This document shows, in pieces, positions 24,993 through 30,244 of a stretch of DNA of 30,244 nucleotides. The stretch covers positions 1 to 30,244 of the forward strand of contig JBDKVA010000126.1 of the NCBI GenBank assembly GCA_039679375.1. Direction: 5' to 3'. The position numbers were made by a program, and so were the translations under genes. The notes below the pieces were generated by a model that worked only from the letters and a program-made list of their open reading frames with translations, did not search any database and was not told the origin of the DNA. Origin of the DNA: JBDKVA01 sp039679375. Lineage in GTDB: Bacteria > Bacillota > Clostridia > Acetivibrionales > DTU013. The first letter of the stretch is position 1; every line of letters begins with the position of its first letter.

Positions 24993-26189
24993 TTAGCCGA
25001 ATAATTTTTTTATGGACATCTTTCCTTTAGATCCTCCGTCCAATTCTGCAATGATATCCTTGCCTATATCCATAATTGCCTTGGCCACCTTCGTTTCCGT
25101 CCTCGTCATGACAAACGGGAAGCCCTTGTTTGCCGACGTAATGACCGTCTGATTATCTTCAGGAACATAAGACCAGATAGGATGCCTCAGTGTATTTTCA
25201 AAGTCCTTGTATTTGATTCCGTATTGCTCAGAGGCTTTGTTCAGTATCAGATTAATTTTCTCCTGCGGATAATGAAGCGTGTCCATCACATCCATCCCTG
25301 CCTTGACATTCTTTATGGTCGGCAGATCAAGGGTGGATACCAACAGTATCCTGTCCGACATGTCCAGGGAAGTCAGCACTGCTTCATGAAAGTTGGCTGA
25401 GGTATCAATGATGATATAGTGGTAGGTCTCTTTCAATGTATTGATGATCTTCTCCACATGGCCCCCGGTGATATATTCCGCATACTCGGGCTTTATCGGC
25501 GCCGGCAGCACCTTTACGCCTGAAAAGTGGGTTACAAGGTATTCCTCCATAAGATTTGAATCAAGCTGTGCAAACTCTTTTATGAGATCGCTTATCGTAT
25601 TCTTTACCGAAACATTCAGCATGATAGCTATGTCTCCGAACTGCAGATCAAGGTCGATTAAAGCCACTTTTTTCTTTGTATTGCGGGCTATGCAAACAGC
25701 AAGATTGGATGCGATCGTTGTTTTACCGACGCCGCCCTTCGTACTGAATACGGTAAGCACCCTGGACTTCACTTCTTCATGGGTCCTGGGCACCTGAACC
25801 TTTTCTCTCCGTCTGGACTCGACATCATATGTATTGATGACTGTCCGCACCAATTCATCCCCATTAAAGGGCTTGCAGAGAAAATCCCTGGCTCCCGCAG
25901 TCATTGCCTTTCTTACGTATTCTGTCTCTCCCTGTACGGACATAATGATAACGGTTGTCTCGGGAACACTCAGCGTGATTTCTTCCGTTGCCCGGATGCC
26001 GTCAATCACCGGCATGTTTATGTCCATAAGGATGATATCCGGCCTCGCCTCCTTTGCTAAAAAGACCGCTTCCTCCCCATTTTCCGCCTCACCTATAATC
26101 TCTACCCTTTTCTCAAATGAAAGCAGCTGTTTTATATTATTTCTTGTCTCCAGTGAATCATCAACTATAACGAGCTTTATCCTTTCCAT
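24993..26189 (-). CDS. cpaE: CpaE/TadZ family protein with receiver domain
   Basis: A 398-residue protein that combines a response-regulator receiver domain (residues 1-125) with a MinD/ParA-like ATPase (about 142-385). The receiver is canonical: acidic pair Asp10-Asp11, phospho-acceptor Asp56 in LMDINMP, Ser84 and Lys107 in CKPF. The ATPase has the deviant Walker A KGGVGKTT (151-158), LIDLDLQFGD and the IIIDTSA switch. CpaE/TadZ proteins place the pilus machinery at its site in the cell. Many relatives have degenerate receivers, so an intact one suggests that phosphorylation controls this pilus. The ATG at 26189 has AAAGGAG 7 bases upstream. Confidence 0.94.
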   Translation of the reverse strand: MERIKLVIVDDSLETRNNIKQLLSFEKRVEIIGEAENGEEAVFLAKEARPDIILMDINMPVIDGIRATEEITLSVPETTVIIMSVQGETEYVRKAMTAGARDFLCKPFNGDELVRTVINTYDVESRRREKVQVPRTHEEVKSRVLTVFSTKGGVGKTTIASNLAVCIARNTKKKVALIDLDLQFGDIAIMLNVSVKNTISDLIKEFAQLDSNLMEEYLVTHFSGVKVLPAPIKPEYAEYITGGHVEKIINTLKETYHYIIIDTSANFHEAVLTSLDMSDRILLVSTLDLPTIKNVKAGMDVMDTLHYPQEKINLILNKASEQYGIKYKDFENTLRHPIWSYVPEDNQTVITSANKGFPFVMTRTETKVAKAIMDIGKDIIAELDGGSKGKMSIKKLFG

Positions 26190-26254
26190 ATCTCCGCTCC
26201 TTTCCGGTACAACAATGATACAATTTATTGCGGGCCCCGATTGTTCAGCATCTC

Positions 26255-27016
26255 TTAATTTGTGATGTCCGAGGATCTTGTGTAAACGCCTTTTGTGCCG
26301 GTCATATCGCTCCTTAAAATTCCCTGGGTCGAAATGATCTCTCCATCGTCCGCAGGCCGTAAAGCGAGCCTTAAGGAACCGTATTCCGAAGCGTAGACAA
26401 ACAGTTCTACATCCTCTTTCTTAACTGCCAGCGTTATTGTAGAAGGCAATTCCTGTATTTTATCAGGCGGAAGGCTCAGATCCTGACCTAATGCTAGCAC
26501 CTCCACATTTTGGAGAATTGTTTTAGTAATTCTTGGAAATACCTTTGTGATCTGACCATTATTTTCTTCTTCTTTTTCGAAGCTGACCAGAATATCGACA
26601 AAGTCGCCAGGCCGGATCAGTCCTGCCACCTCGACCTGTTCATTAACATTCATGCTGACAGCCCTTGTACCTTCCGGCAGATTGAACGATAGAGATGCCT
26701 TATCTTCATCTACAAGCCTTTCCTTCCTTATCTGTTCACCTTGTATGATACTTTCCTTCAACCTTTTCCCCACGATTTCATTGATGTCGCTGACAGCATT
26801 TGCATTCAGAAGTTCCTTTGCAATATTCACCTGCATGATATCTGCATTTGTTATTTTGTATCTGGCAGGCATCGTTTTTGCCGCTACATAAACCGTTGCA
26901 TATTCGATCTTTGGGGCAGGCGCTTTTTGGCCTGATATATACACATACACAAGCACTGCGGTAGCAAGTGCCAGCAGCAGTGCTATGATAATTATTTTCT
27001 TATTCGCTTTTTCCAT
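26255..27016 (-). CDS. cpaB: Flp pilus assembly protein CpaB/RcpC
   Basis: A 253-residue protein with one N-terminal membrane segment (IIIIALLLALATAVLVYVYI). A SAF domain follows (about 38-105, TVYVAAKTMPARYKITNADI through GEQIRKERLV), then the RcpC/CpaB region (AVSMNVNEQVEVAGLIRPGDFVDILVSF). In Gram-negative bacteria it acts in the periplasm near the secretin. In a Firmicute without an outer membrane it presumably acts in or under the cell wall. The ATG at 27016 follows a G-rich site. It lies 19 bases after tadE. Confidence 0.92.
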   Translation of the reverse strand: MEKANKKIIIIALLLALATAVLVYVYISGQKAPAPKIEYATVYVAAKTMPARYKITNADIMQVNIAKELLNANAVSDINEIVGKRLKESIIQGEQIRKERLVDEDKASLSFNLPEGTRAVSMNVNEQVEVAGLIRPGDFVDILVSFEKEEENNGQITKVFPRITKTILQNVEVLALGQDLSLPPDKIQELPSTITLAVKKEDVELFVYASEYGSLRLALRPADDGEIISTQGILRSDMTGTKGVYTRSSDITN

Positions 27017-27035
27017 AAGAAGCTAACCCCCGATA

Positions 27036-27440
27036 TTATTCACAGCGCATCGTTGTGCTGGTTCTCAGGTCAAGCGGACCCGGAACGATGGCGGCAACGA
27101 TTGGCGTGATCATATTGTATTCATATTCCACTGTTACAGCCACCGAATCGCCTGTTGACCTTCCTACCGTCTGGTCAGGTGTTATCGTCACGGTCAGCCG
27201 GCTTGAATCCAGTGTGGATGCAACATTATAAACCGCAGTACGGATCTGTTCATCCGTGCTTCCGATTGCAGCGCTTCTGGCGCCTTCCCTTGAAGCATTG
27301 TTTACAATCAGGTAGTTATTGAAAAGCATCCCGAAATCAATAATACCTGTCAGAATCAGAAGCAGGATTGGCAATACCAAAGCAGTCTCTACAAGAGACT
27401 GCCCTTCTCTTCTTTTGTAACGGATACCATAAAGCTTCAT
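27036..27440 (-). CDS. tadE: TadE-like minor pilin
   Basis: A 134-residue pseudopilin. A short basic leader (MKLYGIRYKRREGQ) precedes the hydrophobic TadE segment SLVETALVLPILLLILTGII, which contains the conserved Glu five residues after a Gly-type prepilin peptidase site. It continues into DFGMLFNNYLIVNNASREGAR, a family signature. The C-terminal part is a beta-rich external domain. It is probably processed by a TadV/CpaA peptidase that is not in this window. AGGAGG sits 7 bases before the ATG at 27440. The terminator after flp separates it from the pilin gene. Confidence 0.92.
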   Translation of the reverse strand: MKLYGIRYKRREGQSLVETALVLPILLLILTGIIDFGMLFNNYLIVNNASREGARSAAIGSTDEQIRTAVYNVASTLDSSRLTVTITPDQTVGRSTGDSVAVTVEYEYNMITPIVAAIVPGPLDLRTSTTMRCE

Positions 27441-27507
27441 TAAAGCACCTCCTGCCTGGGCTTTCCACTTCCTGGAGTTCCTTGAAATAACAGTACGTAA
27501 AACCCTT

Positions 27508-27545
27508 AAAAAATTGCCCTACCTGTGAGCAGATAGGGCAATTTT
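27508..27545 (-). terminator. intrinsic terminator after the flp pilin gene
   Basis: On the minus strand AAAATTGCCCTA, a 12-base loop and TAGGGCAATTTT form a perfect 12-bp stem followed by extra T residues. It lies 17 bases past the pilin stop and upstream of tadE, so the assembly genes rely on read-through or on a separate start. Confidence 0.85.
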
Positions 27546-27562
27546 ATCTTTAGTTTTATAAA

Positions 27563-27772
27563 TCAAGTCGTACTTGGCGGAGGAGTAGCTCCATTATTAC
27601 CATTTATAATATCAACAATATTATCGAACAATGTTTGGAGCGGAGCTTTCAGTATAGTCAGGCATGCAACGATAACAACTGCAATGATCCCGATAATCAG
27701 ACCATACTCCACCATGCCCTGGCCTTTTTTACTTCCCAATCTTGCCTTTAAATAAGTTAATGCCATCATCAT
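27563..27772 (-). CDS. flp: Flp family type IVb major pilin
   Basis: A 69-residue prepilin. The leader MMMALTYLKARLGSKKG ends at a Gly, followed by QGMVEYGLIIGIIAVVIVACL, the Flp motif G/xxxxEY with the conserved Glu-Tyr and a long hydrophobic helix. The C-terminus is short and ends in NGNNGATPPPSTT. The size and motif match Flp pilins, which are cut and then polymerised into bundle-forming adhesion pili. The start is one of three adjacent ATG codons (27772, 27769, 27766), with GGTGG 9 bases before the first. The open frame extends upstream to 27901, but that part overlaps the predicted promoter. It is the first gene of the pilus unit. Confidence 0.93.
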   Translation of the reverse strand: MMMALTYLKARLGSKKGQGMVEYGLIIGIIAVVIVACLTILKAPLQTLFDNIVDIINGNNGATPPPSTT

Positions 27773-27849
27773 AATTTTGAACCACCTTTCAAATATTTTA
27801 TTAAAATTATTTTGCCAATCATACTCTTTTGTTCCCGCTGCCTTTGATG

Positions 27850-27883
27850 GTTTCATTATATAATCGAAACGTTTTTTAAACCA
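27850..27883 (-). promoter_or_regulatory. possible activator-dependent promoter of the flp-tad unit
   Basis: On the minus strand a perfect TATAAT (27855-27860) lies inside an inverted repeat: GTTTC, ATTATATAAT, one base, GAAAC (27850-27870). The -35 position at 17 bases (TGGTTT) is poor, as expected for an activated promoter. The leader to the pilin ATG would be about 75 bases. Confidence 0.4.
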
Positions 27884-27921
27884 TCCGCCATGAGACCTCA
27901 TTTACATAATGTACAAGACTC

Positions 27922-27953
27922 AAAAAAAACCCTGGGATATCACATCCGAAGGG
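27922..27953 (-). terminator. intrinsic terminator after degU
   Basis: On the minus strand CCCT pairs with AGGG around an inner GGAT/ATCC stem, followed by eight T residues. It ends the degS-degU unit about 55 bases past the degU stop. A second small hairpin (AGGAC/GTCCT, 27966-27979) lies between. Confidence 0.65.
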
Positions 27954-28006
27954 CTTATGGCTTAAAGGACCAATGTCCTATATGCAGTACTGTCTGACCA
28001 GCATTC

Positions 28007-28660
28007 TTAATTCTTTATATTGTGCTTGAAAGCATAGATAGCAGCTTGCGTCCGATCAGAAACATTAAGCTTTCTGAATATATTTGAGACATGGTTCTTG
28101 ACTGTTTTCTCACTTATGTAAAGTTGTTTGGCAATTTCCTTGTTTATCATACCCTCAGCAATCAATTCCAGGACTTCGACCTCTCTGGATGTCAGGTTGG
28201 AATCATCGCGTTTTTCCTTCTCATGCATGGTAACCCGGTTGAACTCCCTGACCAGTTCCGATGTCATGTTCGGCTGTATGTAGGACTGTCCCGAGTTTAC
28301 ATTTCTTATGGCTTCGATAAGAACAGACGGTTCAGCATCCTTTAGTACATAACCTTCCGCCCCCATTTGGAGTGTTTTGAACAAATACTCCCTGTCTTCA
28401 TGAATCGTCAGAACGATAATTCTGCACTGGAGTTTCTCCTGCTTTATTTCCTTTATGGCCTGAAGTCCATTTGTTCCGGGCATATTTATATCCATCAGGA
28501 TCACATCGGGCTTGCATTCCTTCGCGCATTGAACCGCTTCGCTGCCGTTTGAAGCCTGGGCTACCACCGATATATCCTTTTCCAGTTCCAGTATTTGCTT
28601 AAGCCCTTGTCTTAATAATGAGTGATCATCTGCAATAAGCACGCTAATTTTGTTTATCAT
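28007..28660 (-). CDS. degU: NarL/DegU-family response regulator
   Basis: A 217-residue regulator. The receiver domain (about 1-125) has acidic residues Asp11-Asp12, phospho-acceptor Asp57 in LMDINMP, the threonine of IIVLTIHED and the lysine in YVLKDA. The LuxR-type helix-turn-helix (about 153-212) shows LTSREVEVLELIAEG and EIAKQLYISEKTVKNHVSNI. It overlaps the sensor kinase gene by 17 bases, so they are a translationally coupled pair. Its position immediately upstream of the flp-tad unit on the same strand suggests pilus control, but the terminator between them shows separate transcription. Confidence 0.93.
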   Translation of the reverse strand: MINKISVLIADDHSLLRQGLKQILELEKDISVVAQASNGSEAVQCAKECKPDVILMDINMPGTNGLQAIKEIKQEKLQCRIIVLTIHEDREYLFKTLQMGAEGYVLKDAEPSVLIEAIRNVNSGQSYIQPNMTSELVREFNRVTMHEKEKRDDSNLTSREVEVLELIAEGMINKEIAKQLYISEKTVKNHVSNIFRKLNVSDRTQAAIYAFKHNIKN

Positions 28661-29861
28661 TCATAACCTCCCCTTCTTTTGTAAAAGGTATCATTATATT
28701 CAACCGGGTACCCTTACCCGGTTCAGAGTTTATTGTCATTTCTCCACTTAACAGTTCGACCCTTTCCTGCATGCTTACCAGTCCAAATCCACTGCTGATA
28801 TCATCATTTCTTACTTTAAGCTTTTCCGTATCGAAGCCCGTTCCATCATCACCTATATAAAGCCTTATACCATTTGCTAAAAATTCAAGGCTGACCGATA
28901 TATTCTTTGCATTTGCATGCTTTGATACATTATTCATCGCTTCCTGTGCAATCCTGAACACAGTCAGGGATACCACAGGTTTTATTTCAGTGAAGTCACC
29001 ATTCGTTTGAAACGATACTGCAATACCTGTCTCTTCCTGGTAAGTCGTAACATACCTTTGAAGAGTGGGAATCAGCCCCAGGTCATCAAGTGACATCGGC
29101 CTTAAGTTGTAGATAATTTTTCTGACATCCTGAAGGCTATCTCTAACAACCCTTTTCAGGTTTTTCAATTCTTCCCGCGCCTTATCCAGGTCAACATCAA
29201 TCATCCTTTCACATATCTCGGCTTTAAGGACAACGTTGGACATAAGTTGTGCCGGTCCGTCGTGTATATCTCTTGCCACACGCTGCCGCTCTTCTTCCTG
29301 TGCCTTTATGATTTTAAGGCCAAGAAGCTGCTTTTGCTGCAAACCCTCCAGCTGGCTGCTTACCTCCAGCAGGTCGCCCGTAAGGTATCCGAGAGCCGCT
29401 CCTACCTGCGCTATCAGGTTATCGGCTTTCTGTACGGTCTTATACGCATCTTTAATCCGTATCTCCAGGTCATTCCGGCGCCTGATGAGAAACTGCTCGT
29501 TTTCTCTCTTGACTGCAAGCTCTACTCGTAGATTATCGGCTTTTTCATAAGCTTCCTTAAGCTGTTCCTGCGAACAATTTGCAAAATTCCGGTTAATAAG
29601 CATCAGTTTACGCTTGCTTTCCTTGAGATCCGCCTCAAGTACATCAACCTCATTGATAAGCTGGGCCACCTGCTGCTTCAATAAATCGAGTTCTTCATCA
29701 AGTCTTTTGCATTCCCGACGCGAACTCTCGGCAATATCGTATATTTCTGTTTTACTGTCATTGATCGCTTCAATTGTTTTTTTGACGATTTTATCAAGTC
29801 TGGCTATATCTATTTTAATGCCTGCCAATGCCTTCACCCTAACCTTAATATCTTTTGACAT
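28644..29861 (-). CDS. degS: DegS-type cytoplasmic sensor histidine kinase
   Basis: A 405-residue soluble kinase without membrane segments. Residues about 20-180 form a long coiled coil typical of DegS. The HisKA_3 dimerisation domain carries the phospho-acceptor His200 in RVARDIHDGPAQ. The HATPase domain follows, with the N-box RIAQEAMNNVSKHA, the G1 box DDGTGFD and the G2 box SGFGLVSMQERV. It phosphorylates the DegU-like regulator encoded by the overlapping next gene, in response to an unknown intracellular signal. The ATG at 29861 has AAAGGAAG upstream. Full length, with no missing motif. Confidence 0.93.
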   Translation of the reverse strand: MSKDIKVRVKALAGIKIDIARLDKIVKKTIEAINDSKTEIYDIAESSRRECKRLDEELDLLKQQVAQLINEVDVLEADLKESKRKLMLINRNFANCSQEQLKEAYEKADNLRVELAVKRENEQFLIRRRNDLEIRIKDAYKTVQKADNLIAQVGAALGYLTGDLLEVSSQLEGLQQKQLLGLKIIKAQEEERQRVARDIHDGPAQLMSNVVLKAEICERMIDVDLDKAREELKNLKRVVRDSLQDVRKIIYNLRPMSLDDLGLIPTLQRYVTTYQEETGIAVSFQTNGDFTEIKPVVSLTVFRIAQEAMNNVSKHANAKNISVSLEFLANGIRLYIGDDGTGFDTEKLKVRNDDISSGFGLVSMQERVELLSGEMTINSEPGKGTRLNIMIPFTKEGEVMNDKQN

Positions 29862-29993
29862 AACATCTTCTTCCTTTTATTAATTCTACAAATTTTCACT
29901 AAATCCTCTGTCATATACTATATCACTTGATATTTTTTGCATGTGAAGGGAAAATTTTATGAGAATTTGTTATTAACAAAAATAAAAATGCTG

Positions 29994-30023
29994 TTGACAA
30001 ACGCTGCGGGTTGCTATTATAAT
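29994..30023 (+). promoter_or_regulatory. promoter of tRNA-Lys
   Basis: Consensus TTGACA and TATAAT separated by 18 bases, ending 21 bases before the mature tRNA 5' end. Confidence 0.85.
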
Positions 30024-30044
30024 ATGTAAGTGTTCAAAAGCTAC

Positions 30045-30120
30045 GCGCCATTAGCTCAGTTGGTAGAGCACCTGACTCTTAATCAGGGTGTCCCGGGTTC
30101 GAGTCCCTGATGGCGCACCA
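30045..30120 (+). tRNA. tRNA-Lys (anticodon CTT)
   Basis: A 76-base cloverleaf. The acceptor stem pairs GCGCCAT with ATGGCGC, the D arm is TAGCTCAGTTGGTAGAGC, the anticodon stem CTGA/TCAG frames the loop CTCTTAA, and the T-loop is TTCGAGT. CCA is encoded. The anticodon CTT reads AAG lysine codons. Confidence 0.95.
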
Positions 30121-30131
30121 CAGACTGTCCG

Positions 30132-30158
30132 AAAACCCGCTATTTTAGCGGGTTTTTT
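30132..30158 (+). terminator. intrinsic terminator after tRNA-Lys
   Basis: AAAACCCGCTA, a TTT loop and TAGCGGGTTTT form an 11-bp stem running into a T-run, 12 bases past the tRNA. The last 86 bases of the window hold nothing else that I recognise. Confidence 0.9.
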
Positions 30159-30244
30159 GGCATAATTAAGTGCTTTTTCAAATTCGTTTTTTGTTGATTT
30201 GAAGAAATCGGAAAGGCAAAAGCAAAAATCACAATAAGCTGAGA

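Noticed and set aside
27773..28006. Riboswitch (cyclic-di-GMP type) upstream of flp
   Set aside because: The hairpins here are explained as the degU terminator and a small stem; conserved riboswitch core sequences are not visible.
1..30244. CRISPR arrays, insertion sequences and integrase genes
   Set aside because: No regularly spaced direct repeats, transposase or recombinase coding sequence was seen on either strand.

Overview
This 30.2 kb window looks like a chromosome segment from an endospore-forming Clostridia species (Firmicutes). The evidence is the compact sporulation block spoIIGA-sigE-sigG-ylmC, strong purine-rich ribosome binding sites, frequent TTG/GTG starts, moderately AT-rich DNA, and a gene order (murA-ftsQ-sbp-ftsA-ftsZ-spoIIGA-sigE-sigG-ylmC-nrdR) that I recall from Ruminiclostridium/Acetivibrio-type genomes. 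The lineage beyond Clostridia is inference.

Region 1 (1-7950) is accessory DNA. It starts with a broken phosphotransferase fragment, a DUF3788-like/GyrI-like two-domain protein, a small unknown ORF and an AraC regulator with a GyrI-like ligand domain, all on the minus strand. A plus-strand, two-gene Gabija-type anti-phage system follows (OLD-family nuclease GajA and UvrD-like helicase GajB, overlapping by 8 bases). Next come a 60-residue small protein with its own promoter, a perfect 15-bp hairpin and a decayed tRNA-Ala gene. The tRNA relic borders the conserved chromosome and may mark an old integration site.

Region 2 (7950-16570, minus strand) is the downstream half of the division/cell-wall cluster joined to early sporulation genes: murA, ftsQ, sbp, ftsA, ftsZ, spoIIGA, sigE, sigG, ylmC and nrdR. 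SpoIIGA is the protease that activates pro-SigE, and a SigF/SigG-like promoter precedes sigG. murA lacks about its first 105 codons, and none of the genes normally upstream of it are present, so the cluster is broken inside murA.

Region 3 (16570-21640) lies past the break. It has an AT-rich stretch, then a dense run of six abutting perfect hairpins with an 8-bp stem enclosing the first three (16786-17019), preceded by a possible promoter and ending in a U-tract. This is the least explained element in the window and a candidate structured RNA or DNA-hairpin element. It is followed by a plus-strand LTA-synthase-like sulfatase and an RlmI-type rRNA methyltransferase, and convergently by a short homocysteine methyltransferase-like gene.

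Region 4 (21640-29870, minus strand) encodes a Tad/Flp type IVb pilus: Flp pilin, TadE, CpaB, a receiver-domain CpaE, the CpaF ATPase, TadB and TadC. A DegS/DegU-type two-component pair sits directly upstream and probably controls it. A terminator after the pilin gene probably lets pilin be made in excess over the assembly machinery. The window ends with a plus-strand tRNA-Lys(CTT) that has a near-consensus promoter and an intrinsic terminator.
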